Shown: positions 1-9,322, numbered from the stretch's first letter. The stretch is DNA of 64,000 bases from Polaribacter sp. SA4-12 (GCF_002163675.1 NZ_CP019334.1:2647501-2711500); one strand, 5' to 3'. A program made the numbers and translations. The notes: generated from the sequence alone by a model not told the origin.

Positions 1-254
1 ATAGAAAATCTCTAGAAAAATGGACTATAGATAGCTTTGTTACAGGTTTTGATAAAGATGAAACTATTTTTGACAGCTATTTATCGGACATTAAGGACAC
101 CGCAAAACCTTCTTTTAAAACCAAACAAGGTTTAAATAAATACTTAAGAGCATCCATAGCAAATACACTTTTTGGTGATGTTGGTTATTATCGAATTATT
201 CATCAAGATGACAAAATGATACAAAAAGTATTAGAGTTAGAGCGCTCTAATTAA
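1..254 (+). CDS. S41-family C-terminal processing peptidase, C-terminal end (partial)
   Basis: An open frame enters from the left edge and ends at TAA 252-254, giving about 83 residues. The tail (…NKYLRASIANTLFGDVGYY…, then HQDDKMIQKVLELE) resembles the helical C-terminal end of Bacteroidota carboxyl-terminal processing proteases, where a short Ala/Leu-rich helix is followed by a YY or YYR motif and a 'D..I.KAL.L' helix. The protease and PDZ domains would lie upstream of the window. Such enzymes are periplasmic or secreted Ser/Lys peptidases. The assignment rests on the tail alone and is moderate. The suf promoter follows after about 180 bp of noncoding DNA. Confidence 0.5.
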   Translation, partial: RKSLEKWTIDSFVTGFDKDETIFDSYLSDIKDTAKPSFKTKQGLNKYLRASIANTLFGDVGYYRIIHQDDKMIQKVLELERSN

Positions 255-403
255 TCAATACTATTTTAGAAAGAAGAAAACTATTTAAACCCATAGATAG
301 TGAATAAGTTATGTGAAAAAACTTCAAACTCGTTCCTCCTTTTATTTCGATAAGTGCCCGCAATCAATAAAACCAATTGTTATATTAGGTTTGATAATGA
401 AAG

Positions 404-438
404 TTTGTAATTTTTATTCGACTTATATTGTATATTTG
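404..438 (+). promoter_or_regulatory. Promoter of the suf operon
   Basis: TATATTTG at 431-438 fits the Bacteroidota -7 consensus TAnnTTTG exactly. A TTTG at 404-407 could be the -33 element, with a long spacer of 23 bp. The element lies 31 bp before the sufA ATG at 470 and starts inside a longer open frame, which argues against a start upstream of 470. Confidence 0.55.
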
Positions 439-469
439 CAACCTATTTAGATTTAATCTATTTAAAATT

Positions 470-799
470 ATGATAAAAGTTTCAGACATAGCAAAGAAAA
501 AGGTCATCCAATTAATGACGGATGATGGTTTTGATGCTGCAAAAGATTATGTAAGAGTTGGTGTAAAAAGTGGTGGTTGTTCAGGCTTGTCATATGATTT
601 AACTTTTGATAACAAGAAAGAAGAAAACGACAAAGTTTTTGAAGAAAATGGTATAAAAATCATTGTCGATAAAAAAAGCTTTTTATACTTAGTAGGAACC
701 GTTTTAGAATACTCTGGTGGTTTAAACGGAAAAGGATTTGTATTTAATAATCCTAACGCAAACAGAACTTGTGGTTGTGGGGAATCGTTCTCACTTTAA
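470..799 (+). CDS. sufA: HesB/IscA-family Fe-S carrier (SufA-like)
   Basis: A 109-residue A-type Fe-S carrier. It shows the HesB/IscA signature: [11 protein letters not shown] in the middle and the C-terminal [10 protein letters not shown], giving the three conserved cysteines (C, then CxC) that hold the cluster. It passes Fe-S clusters from the SufBCD scaffold to apo-proteins in the cytoplasm. The ATG at 470 gives the canonical N-terminus [11 protein letters not shown]; an upstream in-frame ATG at 428 would precede the -7 box. It is the first gene of a sufABCD run, with sufB starting 14 bp after its stop. Confidence in the family is high; sufA versus iscA naming follows the context. Confidence 0.92.
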   Translation: MIKVSDIAKKKVIQLMTDDGFDAAKDYVRVGVKSGGCSGLSYDLTFDNKKEENDKVFEENGIKIIVDKKSFLYLVGTVLEYSGGLNGKGFVFNNPNANRTCGCGESFSL

Positions 800-813
800 A
801 ATTTAAGAAAAAA

Positions 814-2262
814 ATGTCAAAATATACTGAAGACGATTTAGAAAAAGAATTAGAAACCCAAGAATATAAATACGGTTTTTATACAGATATAGAAAGTGAA
901 ACTTTTGCAAAAGGGTTAAACGAAGATGTTGTTATCGCAATTTCTAAAAAGAAAAACGAGCCACAGTGGATGACTGATTGGCGTTTAGAAGCATTTAGAG
1001 TTTGGAAAGAGATGGAAGAACCAGAATGGGCAAATGTTCATTATGAAAAACCAAAGTTTCAAGACATCGCTTACTATTCTGCACCAAAAGAAAAGCCGAA
1101 ATTAAACTCTTTAGATGAAGTTGATCCAGAATTATTGGACACTTTTAAGCGTTTAGGAATTTCTTTAGATGAACAAAAAAAATTAGCTAATGTTGCTGTA
1201 GATATTGTTATGGATTCTGTTTCTGTAGCCACTACTTTTAAGAAAACATTAGGGGAAAAAGGTATTATTTTTATGCCTATTTCTGAAGCAATTCAAGAAC
1301 ATCCAGAATTAGTTAGAAAATATTTAGGAACTGTTGTACCAACAACAGACAACTTTTATGCAGCATTAAATTCGGCAGTTTTTTCTGATGGATCTTTCTG
1401 TTACATTCCAAAAGGAGTTAAATGTCCGATGGAATTATCTACATATTTTAGAATTAACGAAGGTGGAACAGGACAATTTGAAAGAACTTTAGTTGTTGCA
1501 GATGCAGGAAGTTATGTTTCTTATTTAGAAGGTTGTACTGCACCAAGTAGAGATGAAAATCAATTACACGCAGCTGTTGTAGAATTAATTGCAATGGATG
1601 ATGCTGAAATTAAATATTCTACGGTACAAAACTGGTATCCTGGTAATAAAGAAGGAAAAGGTGGAGTTTACAATTTTGTAACTAAAAGAGGAATTTGCGA
1701 AAAGAACGCAAAAATTTCTTGGACACAAGTAGAAACAGGTTCTGCTGTAACTTGGAAATATCCTTCTTGTATTTTAAAAGGAGATAACTCTGTTGGTGAA
1801 TTTTACTCAATTGCAGTAACTAATAACTATCAACAAGCAGATACAGGTACAAAAATGATTCACTTGGGTAACAATACCAAGTCTACCATTATTTCTAAAG
1901 GAATTTCTGCAGGTCATTCTCAAAACAGTTATAGAGGTTTAGTACAAGTAAGCGCAAGAGCAGAAAATGCACGTAACTTTTCACAATGTGATTCTTTATT
2001 AATGGGTAACGCTTGTGGAGCACACACGTTTCCTTATATAGAAGTAAAAAATAAATCAGCTCAAATAGAACACGAAGCAACTACAAGTAAAATTGGTGAA
2101 GACCAACTTTTCTATTGTAACCAGCGTGGAATTGACACTGAAAAAGCAATTGCATTAATTGTTAACGGATTTAGTAAAGAAGTTTTAAATAAATTACCAA
2201 TGGAATTTGCTGTTGAAGCTCAAAAATTATTGGAAATCAGTTTAGAAGGAAGTGTTGGATAA
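814..2262 (+). CDS. sufB: Fe-S cluster assembly scaffold SufB
   Basis: A 482-residue SufB, the normal length. Typical blocks are visible: [18 protein letters not shown] text near residue 170, [39 protein letters not shown], and the C-terminal stretch [34 protein letters not shown]. SufB forms the SufBC2D complex that builds the nascent cluster from sulfide supplied by SufS. The start at 814 ([10 protein letters not shown]) is preferred: a longer frame from 769 would overlap the end of sufA and adds nothing family-like. It sits between sufA and sufC in the same orientation. Confidence 0.97.
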   Translation: MSKYTEDDLEKELETQEYKYGFYTDIESETFAKGLNEDVVIAISKKKNEPQWMTDWRLEAFRVWKEMEEPEWANVHYEKPKFQDIAYYSAPKEKPKLNSLDEVDPELLDTFKRLGISLDEQKKLANVAVDIVMDSVSVATTFKKTLGEKGIIFMPISEAIQEHPELVRKYLGTVVPTTDNFYAALNSAVFSDGSFCYIPKGVKCPMELSTYFRINEGGTGQFERTLVVADAGSYVSYLEGCTAPSRDENQLHAAVVELIAMDDAEIKYSTVQNWYPGNKEGKGGVYNFVTKRGICEKNAKISWTQVETGSAVTWKYPSCILKGDNSVGEFYSIAVTNNYQQADTGTKMIHLGNNTKSTIISKGISAGHSQNSYRGLVQVSARAENARNFSQCDSLLMGNACGAHTFPYIEVKNKSAQIEHEATTSKIGEDQLFYCNQRGIDTEKAIALIVNGFSKEVLNKLPMEFAVEAQKLLEISLEGSVG

Positions 2263-2340
2263 TTAATTACCAACTATAAAATATATCAATTTTTAAATAA
2301 TGCTTATAGCCAAAAGCTAAAAGCGAATAGCATAAAGAGA

Positions 2341-3093
2341 ATGTTAAAAATAGAAAATTTACAAGCGAGTATAGATGATAAATCTATCTTAAAAGGTTTA
2401 AGTTTAGAAGTAAAAGCAGGTGAAGTTCACGCTATTATGGGACCTAATGGTGCTGGAAAAAGTACTTTAGCAAACATCATTGCTGGTAAAGATGATTATG
2501 AAATTACTGCTGGGTCTATTGAACTAGAAGGGCAAGATATTAGCGAATTAGCGCCAGAAGAAAGAGCACATAAAGGTGTGTTTTTATCTTTTCAATATCC
2601 TGTAGAAATTCCTGGAGTTTCTGTTACCAATTTCATTAAAACGGCTATTAACCAAACTCGTAAAGCAAAAGGTTTAGAAGACATGCCTGCAAAAGACATG
2701 TTAAAAATGATTCGTGAGAAATCTGAATTATTAGAAATAGACCGTAAATTTTTATCTCGTTCTTTAAACGAAGGTTTTTCTGGAGGAGAAAAGAAACGTA
2801 ACGAAATATTTCAAATGGCAATGTTAGAGCCTAAATTAGCTATTCTTGATGAAACAGATTCTGGGTTAGATATTGATGCTTTACGTATTGTTGCAAACGG
2901 AGTTAACAAATTAAAATCTAAAGACAATGCTGTAATTGTTATTACGCATTACCAACGTTTATTAGATTATATCGTACCAGATTTCGTACACGTTTTACAT
3001 GATGGAAAAATCGTGAAAAGTGGAAACGCTTCTTTAGCTTTAGAATTAGAAGCAAAAGGATATGATTGGATTAAACAAGAACTTGTAAAATAA
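2341..3093 (+). CDS. sufC: Fe-S assembly ATPase SufC
   Basis: A 250-residue ABC-type ATPase without a membrane domain. Walker A is GPNGAGKST, the signature loop is a SufC-typical FSGGEKKRNE, and Walker B is LAILDETDSGLD, where the glutamate-rich DETDSGLD is diagnostic for SufC. It powers conformational changes of SufB-SufD. The gap from sufB is 78 bp, AT-rich and without a clear terminator, so cotranscription is likely. Confidence 0.97.
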   Translation: MLKIENLQASIDDKSILKGLSLEVKAGEVHAIMGPNGAGKSTLANIIAGKDDYEITAGSIELEGQDISELAPEERAHKGVFLSFQYPVEIPGVSVTNFIKTAINQTRKAKGLEDMPAKDMLKMIREKSELLEIDRKFLSRSLNEGFSGGEKKRNEIFQMAMLEPKLAILDETDSGLDIDALRIVANGVNKLKSKDNAVIVITHYQRLLDYIVPDFVHVLHDGKIVKSGNASLALELEAKGYDWIKQELVK

Positions 3094-3102
3094 GTTCGCA
3101 GT

Positions 3103-3235
3103 AAATCAGTAGCAGTTTGCAGTCAAAAAAACTGCATGCTAAAACAGAAATAAAATTAAAATAGTTAGTCATTAAAAGCAATTTATACATTCAATTGGTA
3201 AACTGCCAACTGAAGACTGACAACTGAAGACTGAA
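3103..3235 (+). repeat. Interspersed ACTG/CAGT short-repeat tract
   Basis: The sufC-sufD spacer is largely built of imperfect ACTG / CAGT units (GCAGTAAATCAGTAGCAGTT, then near its end AACTGAAGACTGACAACTGA). Similar tracts occur at 17957-18066 and 26270-26310. Function unknown; it separates two genes of one operon without an obvious terminator. Confidence 0.5.
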
Positions 3236-3238
3236 ATA

Positions 3239-4552
3239 ATGGAATTAAAAGATAAATTATTATCATCATACGTTGCTTTTGAAAATCATGTAGACACCAA
3301 TTCTGATGTACATGAAATTCGCTCTAAAGCTCTTCAAAATTTCGAGGATTTAGGATTTCCTTCAAAGAAATTAGAAGATTGGAAATACACTTCTTTAAAC
3401 TCAGTTTTAAAAGAAGATTACAGTTTATTTCCTAGCAAAGATAATGCTGTTGAACTAGCAGATGTAAAAAAGTATTTTATTCATGATATAGATACTTACA
3501 AAGTTGTTTTTATCGATGGAAAATACAGTTCTTTTTTATCAGAAACAACACACGACACCATAGACGTTTGTTTAATGTCTGCCGCTTTAAATAAGCCAAA
3601 ATATAAAGCAATTATTGATAATTACTTCAATAAAATTGCAAAACAAGACAATTTAACGTCTTTAAATACTGCTTTTGCAACTGAAGGAGCATACATTAAC
3701 ATTCCTAAAAATGTTGAGGTACAAAAACCGATTCAGATTATTCATTTTACAACAGGTTCTGAAGCTGCAACAATGATGCAACCAAGAAATTTAATTATTG
3801 TAGGTGAAAACTCTCATGTTCAAATTATTGAGCGTCATCAAAGTTTAACGAGTAACCCAGTTTTAACAAATGCAGTTACAGAAATTTTTGCTAACAAAAG
3901 AGCTTTTGTAGATTACTATAAAATTCAAAATGATGTTGATAATGCATCTTTAGTTGATAATTCTTATGTAGAACAAAAATCTAATAGTGTGGTTTCTGTA
4001 CATACTTTTTCTTTTGGAGGAAATATTACTAGAAACAACTTAAACTTTTATCAAAAAGGAGAGCATATAGATTCTATCTTAAAAGGAATTACAATTATTG
4101 AAGGAAAACAACATGTAGATCATCACACTTTAGTGCATCATATTGAGCCAAATTGTGAAAGTCATCAAGATTATAAAGGAATTTATGATGGACGTTCTAC
4201 GGCAGTCTTTAATGGTAAAGTAATTGTTGAAAAAGAAGCTCAGAAAACAAATGCTTATCAGCAAAACAATAATGTTTTAATGAGTAATAAGGCAACCATT
4301 AATGCAAAACCTCAACTAGAAATTTTTGCAGATGATGTAAAATGTTCTCACGGTTGTACTATTGGTCAATTAGATGATGATGCATTATTTTACATGCAAC
4401 AACGTGGTATTCCAAAGAAAGAAGGAAAAGCATTATTAATGTTTGCTTTTGCGAATACTGTCTTAGAAAGCGTTAAAATACCAGAAGTAAAAGACAGAAT
4501 TACGAAGTTAATCGCAGATAAATTAAGCGTTAATATTGGTTTTGATCTTTAA
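3239..4552 (+). CDS. sufD: Fe-S cluster assembly protein SufD
   Basis: A 437-residue SufD. The N-terminal helical region (…SKKLEDWKYTSL…) is followed by the right-handed beta-helix shared with SufB, and the C-terminal signature QLEIFADDVKCSHGCTIG, then FYMQQRGIP, is diagnostic. SufD pairs with SufB in the SufBC2D scaffold and is needed for iron delivery. A strong terminator follows 28 bp after the stop, so the transcript sufABCD ends here and sufS, 3.5 kb downstream, needs its own promoter. Confidence 0.96.
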   Translation: MELKDKLLSSYVAFENHVDTNSDVHEIRSKALQNFEDLGFPSKKLEDWKYTSLNSVLKEDYSLFPSKDNAVELADVKKYFIHDIDTYKVVFIDGKYSSFLSETTHDTIDVCLMSAALNKPKYKAIIDNYFNKIAKQDNLTSLNTAFATEGAYINIPKNVEVQKPIQIIHFTTGSEAATMMQPRNLIIVGENSHVQIIERHQSLTSNPVLTNAVTEIFANKRAFVDYYKIQNDVDNASLVDNSYVEQKSNSVVSVHTFSFGGNITRNNLNFYQKGEHIDSILKGITIIEGKQHVDHHTLVHHIEPNCESHQDYKGIYDGRSTAVFNGKVIVEKEAQKTNAYQQNNNVLMSNKATINAKPQLEIFADDVKCSHGCTIGQLDDDALFYMQQRGIPKKEGKALLMFAFANTVLESVKIPEVKDRITKLIADKLSVNIGFDL

Positions 4553-4580
4553 GAAGAAAATGAATATTTTATAAAATATA

Positions 4581-4606
4581 AACCACGCAATTTGCGTGGT
4601 TTTTTT
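4581..4606 (+). terminator. Rho-independent terminator after sufD
   Basis: AACCACGCAA and TTGCGTGGTT form a perfect 10-bp stem followed by a run of T. Confidence 0.88.
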
Positions 4607-4646
4607 GTGCTTATTTATTTTTTGTAACTTTATAAAAACTGAAATT

Positions 4647-4850
4647 ATGAACAAAACAATTAAGACTTTATTATTAGTAACAGGAATTATTTTATTAGTG
4701 TACGGAATTTACACAATGATTCAACCAGAAACTCAAATTTCTATTGGTGATTTAGATTTAGTAAAGTCTCAAGATAATACAAATTCTTATATTACTATTG
4801 CGCTTGGAATTGTTGCTTTAGTATTTAGTTTAGCGAAAGGAAAGAGCTAA
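4647..4850 (+). CDS. Small membrane protein, unknown function
   Basis: A 67-residue protein with two predicted membrane helices: residues about 5-22 (TLLLVTGIILLVYGIYTM) and about 47-62 (ITIALGIVALVFSLA), joined by a short polar loop (QPETQISIGDLDLVKSQDN). This resembles small flavobacterial two-helix proteins of unknown role. The ATG at 4647 (MNKTIKTL) is preferred over an upstream frame that overlaps the sufD terminator. A TAACTTTA at 4625-4632, with TTTG at 4604-4607 in the terminator T-tract, may be its promoter. It is convergent with the next gene, whose stop lies 5 bp away. Confidence 0.6.
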   Translation: MNKTIKTLLLVTGIILLVYGIYTMIQPETQISIGDLDLVKSQDNTNSYITIALGIVALVFSLAKGKS

Positions 4851-4855
4851 AATAG

Positions 4856-6175
4856 TTACTTTACACTCTCTAAAATCCCTTTCAAAAACTCATTTTCATC
4901 AAAATTTCTCAAGCCAAAACGCACAATTACCATGTCATTATCTGGTAAAACATAGACTCTTTGTCCTTGATAACCATCTGAATAATACATGTTTTTAGGA
5001 ACGTCTTTAAAACCACCATCAGCATTTAACCAAAATTGAGCTCCGTAAATTCCTTCTGAAGTTTGTGTTGGTGTTGTAATATAATCTACCCAATCTTTAG
5101 TAAACAATTCTTCTCCGTTCCAATTTCCATTTTTAAGATATAACAATCCAAATTTACCCCAATCTCTCGCAGTTGCCCAAGAATAAGAAGAACCTACGTA
5201 ATTACCACTTAAATCGGCTTCTAAGACCATAGAGCTCATTCCTATTTTGTCAATAAAGTCTGAATACCAAAAATCTAAATATTCTTGATGTGTTTTAAAC
5301 TGACTTCTTAAAATTCCTGATAATAAATTCGTGGTTCCAGAAGAGTAATTCCAAGATTGATTTGGTTTACCAACCAACGGTTTGTTTTCTTGCATCTTAG
5401 TCATATCTCTATCTAGAAATAACATTTTAGTTGCGTCAGAAATTTTATCATAATTTTCATCCCATTCTAAACCAGAATTCATCTGTAATAAATTATTGAT
5501 GGTAATATTTTTACGTGCATCATTTTGCCAAGATTCTATTGGCGCTTTATCTTGTACATTTATTTTACCTTGATGTTGCAGTACTCCAAAAACTGTACTT
5601 AGAATACTTTTGGTCATAGACCACCCTAAAATTTTAGATTCTTTTGTAAAACCATCCGCATATTTTTCTGAAATAATTTGATCTTTATAAATTACAATAA
5701 CTGCTCTAGATTTATTTCTTTTTTGGAATAATGAATCAACAGCTAGATTTAGTTTTTGATAATTAACATTTGCAAACACAGTATCTTTTTGAGGTCCATT
5801 TCCAAAAGGATATGGAGTTGTATTATCTGCAGCTGCTCTTTTAGGAATTAAATAATCTGCCGTTTCATCACTTTTTTCTAATGTTAAAACACTTCCTAAA
5901 CCTTTTCTAATTACTGCCTTTCTTGTCAATAATCCAAAAACAGAAGATGTTGCCGTATTTGTTTTTAAATCAACTTCATCTGAAGCTAAGTTTACTGGTG
6001 AAAAACTATTATCTGTACTATCTGTAAACACTAAAGTTCTATTCGCTACAAACACAGAAGAAGCGGTGTTTTTTGCAGAATAACCTGCCAAAATATTCAG
6101 CTTTGAATAGTTATAAATCACTGTAATTAAAACGAATACAAGTAATAATAGCAAAAGTCTTTTAAAAATTTTCAT
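4856..6175 (-). CDS. Beta-lactamase-fold serine hydrolase (class C / esterase family)
   Basis: A 439-residue protein with an N-terminal membrane anchor or signal (RLLLLLLVFVLITVIY) and a beta-lactamase family (PF00144-type) domain. The SxxK motif is SMTK with S186 and K189; the second motif is Y277-S-S in NYSSGTTNL. A C-terminal GYQGQRVYVLP segment occupies the place of the KTG box. Such proteins act in the periplasm as esterases or D-aminopeptidase-like hydrolases; true lactam resistance is not implied. It interrupts the suf locus on the opposite strand. Specific substrate unknown. Confidence 0.82.
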   Translation of the reverse strand: MKIFKRLLLLLLVFVLITVIYNYSKLNILAGYSAKNTASSVFVANRTLVFTDSTDNSFSPVNLASDEVDLKTNTATSSVFGLLTRKAVIRKGLGSVLTLEKSDETADYLIPKRAAADNTTPYPFGNGPQKDTVFANVNYQKLNLAVDSLFQKRNKSRAVIVIYKDQIISEKYADGFTKESKILGWSMTKSILSTVFGVLQHQGKINVQDKAPIESWQNDARKNITINNLLQMNSGLEWDENYDKISDATKMLFLDRDMTKMQENKPLVGKPNQSWNYSSGTTNLLSGILRSQFKTHQEYLDFWYSDFIDKIGMSSMVLEADLSGNYVGSSYSWATARDWGKFGLLYLKNGNWNGEELFTKDWVDYITTPTQTSEGIYGAQFWLNADGGFKDVPKNMYYSDGYQGQRVYVLPDNDMVIVRFGLRNFDENEFLKGILESVK

Positions 6176-6326
6176 TAACTAGAAGTTTAAGTACGTAAAA
6201 ATAGGGATTTAAATCTCATTCTTTTTAATCCGTAGAAATACTTGAATTTAAAATGAGGGGTTTACATGTAAACTATAACTATTTGATTTAATTAGTTTTA
6301 ACTCCATCAATAATATCACAAAAAAC

Positions 6327-7118
6327 ATGACCTCGATAGCTACAAATACAGACACAACAAAACCGAACACAAATTCTACTTCCACAGCAAAGACACCAGC
6401 AAAACTAAGTTCCGGAATTTCTGAAGAAGTAATTACCGAATTAAGTAGAGAAATAAATAATATGTTGTCTTTTGCTATTTTTAACGGAATTACAGTAAAC
6501 ACTGATGTAAATTCTTTAATTCAAAATAGTAATGTGGATGATTTAATAAATGCACACAATCTATTGTGTAAAAACGTAGCACCTGCAACTCCAAAATCTA
6601 TTGTTTATACTAAAAAATTAAATAAAGATAGTAATGGAAAATCAATATTCAGGAAACTACCTTTACTAAGAAATCTAATTTTATTGGCACTTTTCTTTTT
6701 AGTTACTTATGTAATTACAGGAATGTCTCCAGAGGTAAATAATGATTCTTTAGATAAAGGAATGATGGATAATAGTGGTATTTCTCTATTATTAAATATT
6801 GGTTATTTAAGTTCTGTGGCTGGTTTAGGTGTGTTATTTTTTCTATTAAAAGAAGTAAGTCTTTCGCTAAAAAAAGGTTCTCTAATTCCAGAGAATGCAA
6901 TTGGCTATTTATCTCAAATTATTTTAGGAGTTATAGCAGGTTTAATCATGTCTGAAATCATTTCTTTTTACACACAAGATCCTAAACAAATTAATTTATT
7001 TAACAAAAGTATTCTTGCTTTAGTTGGTGGTTTTTCTTCGGATGCTATTTTTAGTATTCTACAAGGAATCATCGATAAAATAAAAGGCATCTTCATTTCA
7101 CCAAACACTATAAAATAA
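6327..7118 (+). CDS. Multi-pass membrane protein, unknown (first gene of a three-gene cassette)
   Basis: 263 residues, not recognised. Residues 1-35 are Thr/Ser/Asn-rich and likely disordered, 35-100 look helical and soluble, then come membrane segments near 113-132 (LILLALFFLVTYVITGM), 151-172, 192-212 (SQIILGVIAGLIMSEII) and a Gly-rich segment near 226-245 (ILALVGGFSSDAIFSILQGI). It ends with an amphipathic tail. The stop overlaps the ATG of the next gene by one base, so translation is probably coupled. Together with the next two genes it forms a tight cassette between sufD and sufS. No function can be assigned. Confidence 0.72.
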   Translation: MTSIATNTDTTKPNTNSTSTAKTPAKLSSGISEEVITELSREINNMLSFAIFNGITVNTDVNSLIQNSNVDDLINAHNLLCKNVAPATPKSIVYTKKLNKDSNGKSIFRKLPLLRNLILLALFFLVTYVITGMSPEVNNDSLDKGMMDNSGISLLLNIGYLSSVAGLGVLFFLLKEVSLSLKKGSLIPENAIGYLSQIILGVIAGLIMSEIISFYTQDPKQINLFNKSILALVGGFSSDAIFSILQGIIDKIKGIFISPNTIK

Positions 7119-7702
7119 TGTATAAAAATACACTTTTACTAATAGCAACTGCACTCTTTTTATCGTGTGCAAGTATTCCAAATGCTACAGCTACACTCAG
7201 CAAAAACGTAATTGATGAAGGCGACGCTATGCATCAATTAAACATCTCTTTAGTAAACCAATTGTTTAATGAAAAAAGGGCACGTTTAAATACATTTATT
7301 ACTAATAAATACACACCAGCTATTATTAAAAAATATCAAAACTTATTGCCACAAGATTTAGATTACAAAAAAGAATTACCAAATATTATTGAAGCAATAA
7401 TCCCTGTTATTAATAGAAAAAGAGACTCTTTGCAAGATTTATTATTAAATCAACAACAAAAAATAGTTTCTGGGTTAAATACAAACTTCATTTCATATTC
7501 TAAAGCTACCTCATCTTTACAAAATTTAATCAATTCTGCTGTAAAAGAAAAAAATGCAGAACAAACTGCTTTAGCAGAAATCAACCAACTAACAGGTAAT
7601 AAATTAAATTTTAGACAAATAGAAAACAAGTTAGACAGCCTATTGAATAAAACAGGTTTGGGAATGGGTAAATTATTAAAAATAGAAAAACTAATAAAAT
7701 AA
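7118..7702 (+). CDS. Lipoprotein, unknown (second gene of the cassette)
   Basis: 194 residues with a lipoprotein signal: MYKNTLLLIATALFLSC, lipobox LFLSC, Cys17. The mature part is almost entirely helical and polar, with segments rich in Asn, Gln and Lys and spaced leucines (for example …SLQDLLLNQQQK…), suggesting a coiled-coil or helical-bundle periplasmic protein. The ATG overlaps the preceding stop codon and the next gene starts 6 bp after its own stop. It likely acts with the membrane protein encoded just upstream. No family recognised. Confidence 0.72.
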   Translation: MYKNTLLLIATALFLSCASIPNATATLSKNVIDEGDAMHQLNISLVNQLFNEKRARLNTFITNKYTPAIIKKYQNLLPQDLDYKKELPNIIEAIIPVINRKRDSLQDLLLNQQQKIVSGLNTNFISYSKATSSLQNLINSAVKEKNAEQTALAEINQLTGNKLNFRQIENKLDSLLNKTGLGMGKLLKIEKLIK

Positions 7703-7708
7703 GCAGTT

Positions 7709-7978
7709 ATGAGCGATATAGATTGGAGTGCCTTAGCAGAAAAAGCAGTTTCACAAACAGATTCTGAATTTAAAAGCCAATTAGCGGGTTTAACAAGCTT
7801 AAAAACATCTGATATAGATACATTTATATCTGAAAGTAATATTAGTAACACCAATGCTTTAGCTGTTTTAAAAGAAATAAATAACGCTTCTTTATCTAAC
7901 AATGATAAAGCTTCAGCAATTTCAAACATTCAAAACGGAGTTGGTTTTTTAGTCAAATTGGTTTCTAAAGTAGTGTAA
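7709..7978 (+). CDS. Small soluble protein, unknown (third gene of the cassette)
   Basis: 89 residues, acidic at the N-terminus (MSDIDWSALAEKAVSQTDSE), Ser/Asn-rich in the middle and ending in a hydrophobic helix (GVGFLVKLVSKVV). No signal peptide. The hydrophobic C-terminal helix could dock on a membrane or on the partner membrane protein. It is 6 bp downstream of the lipoprotein gene and 73 bp upstream of sufS. Not recognised; kept because of the tight spacing and the same orientation. Confidence 0.62.
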   Translation: MSDIDWSALAEKAVSQTDSEFKSQLAGLTSLKTSDIDTFISESNISNTNALAVLKEINNASLSNNDKASAISNIQNGVGFLVKLVSKVV

Positions 7979-8051
7979 TAAGAAATTCTTATAAGCTTTA
8001 TTCCAAGTTTAAAAATTCAAACTTTATCTTTGCTTTTTAAACTGACTTCGT

Positions 8052-9266
8052 ATGATAAATGTTGATAAAATTCGTGAAGATTTTCCTATTCTAAAAAGAA
8101 CCGTTCATGGAAAACCTTTGGTTTATTTTGATAATGCTGCTACTTCACAAACTCCTCAAATAGTTATTGATGCTATTGTTGATTATTATAGTAACTATAA
8201 CGCCAATATTCATAGAGGTGTTCATACTTTAAGTCAAATTGCTACAGACAAATATGAAGAAGCACGTATTAAAATTCAGAAACATTTTAATGCAAAAGAG
8301 GCGTATGAAATCATTCTAACTTCTGGTACAACACATAGTATTAATATGGTTGCATCTGGTTTTGCTTCACTTTTAAATAAAGGTGATGAAATTATCGTTT
8401 CTGCTTTAGAACATCATTCTAATATTGTGCCTTGGCAAATGTTATGTGAAAAAACAGGCGCTATTTTAAAGGTAATTCCAATGAATGAAGATGGTTCTTT
8501 ACAAATGGATGTATATCATACTTTGTTAAATGAAAATACAAAACTTGTTTTTTGTAACCACGTTTCAAATGCATTAGGAACCGTAAACCCAATTAAAGAA
8601 ATAATTGATGCTGCTCATAAAGTAAATGCGGCTGTTTTAATTGATGGAGCTCAGGCAACACCTCATATTAAACCAGATGTACAAGCTTTAGATGTAGATT
8701 TTTATGTAGCTTCTGCTCATAAATTATGTGGTCCAACAGGAGTTGGATTATTATACGGAAAACAAGAATGGTTAGAAAAATTACCTCCTTATCAAGGTGG
8801 TGGAGAAATGATAGAAACTGTTAGTTTCGAAAAAACGACATACGCAGGTTTGCCTCATAAATTTGAAGCAGGAACTCCAAATATTTGTGGAGGAATCGCT
8901 TTTGGAACAGCAATAGATTATCTAAACTCAGTGGGATTCGATGAGATTGCATCTTATGAAAACGAACTTTTAGAATACGGAACGCAAGAATTATTAAAAA
9001 TTGAAGGGTTAAAAATATACGGAACAACTTCTAATAAAACGGCTGTTATTTCTTTTAATGTGAATGAAATTCATCCTTATGATATTGGCTCTATCTTAGA
9101 TAAATTAGGAATTGCTGTTAGAACTGGTCATCATTGTGCACAACCAATTATGGATTTTTATAAAATACCTGGAACCATAAGAGCTTCGTTCTCTTTTTAC
9201 AATACAAAAGAAGAAATAGATGTTTTAGTTGCTGGAGTAAAAAGAGCAACTATGATGTTGTCTTAA
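8052..9266 (+). CDS. sufS: Cysteine desulfurase SufS
   Basis: A 404-residue group II cysteine desulfurase (PLP aminotransferase class V). The PLP lysine is K224 in SAHKLCGPTGVG, and the catalytic cysteine is C362 in RTGHHCAQP. DNAATSQTP near the N-terminus and HRGVHTLSQIAT are family hallmarks. It takes sulfur from L-cysteine and passes persulfide to the Suf scaffold. SufS normally needs SufE or SufU; neither gene is nearby, although sufE often follows sufS in related genomes. It is separated from sufABCD by about 3.5 kb of unrelated genes and a terminator. Confidence 0.96.
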   Translation: MINVDKIREDFPILKRTVHGKPLVYFDNAATSQTPQIVIDAIVDYYSNYNANIHRGVHTLSQIATDKYEEARIKIQKHFNAKEAYEIILTSGTTHSINMVASGFASLLNKGDEIIVSALEHHSNIVPWQMLCEKTGAILKVIPMNEDGSLQMDVYHTLLNENTKLVFCNHVSNALGTVNPIKEIIDAAHKVNAAVLIDGAQATPHIKPDVQALDVDFYVASAHKLCGPTGVGLLYGKQEWLEKLPPYQGGGEMIETVSFEKTTYAGLPHKFEAGTPNICGGIAFGTAIDYLNSVGFDEIASYENELLEYGTQELLKIEGLKIYGTTSNKTAVISFNVNEIHPYDIGSILDKLGIAVRTGHHCAQPIMDFYKIPGTIRASFSFYNTKEEIDVLVAGVKRATMMLS

Positions 9267-9289
9267 AAAGATTTTATTTTAATAAAACG

Positions 9290-9322
9290 ATACCTTTAGA
9301 GAACCTCTAAAGGTATTTTTTT
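9290..9322 (+). terminator. Rho-independent terminator after sufS
   Basis: ATACCTTTAGAG and CTCTAAAGGTAT make a perfect 12-bp stem with an AAC loop, followed by a T-run. Confidence 0.92.

Noticed and set aside
428..469. Upstream in-frame ATG for sufA
   Set aside because: It precedes the -7 box TATATTTG at 431-438 and adds a non-family N-terminus; ATG 470 gives the standard start.
1895..2080. Minus-strand open frame inside sufB
   Set aside because: Fully inside a strongly conserved gene, no protein-like features; a shadow frame. The same holds for similar frames inside SufS, RNase R, MutS, the DUF4175 gene and the LRR gene.
4856..6175. Antibiotic-resistance beta-lactamase
   Set aside because: It has SxxK and YSS motifs of the class C/esterase superfamily, but no specific lactamase signature; best described as a serine hydrolase of unknown substrate.
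7450..7929. 159-codon minus-strand frame opposite the cassette genes
   Set aside because: Antisense to two tightly spaced plus-strand genes with better start and spacing evidence; composition reflects the opposite coding strand.
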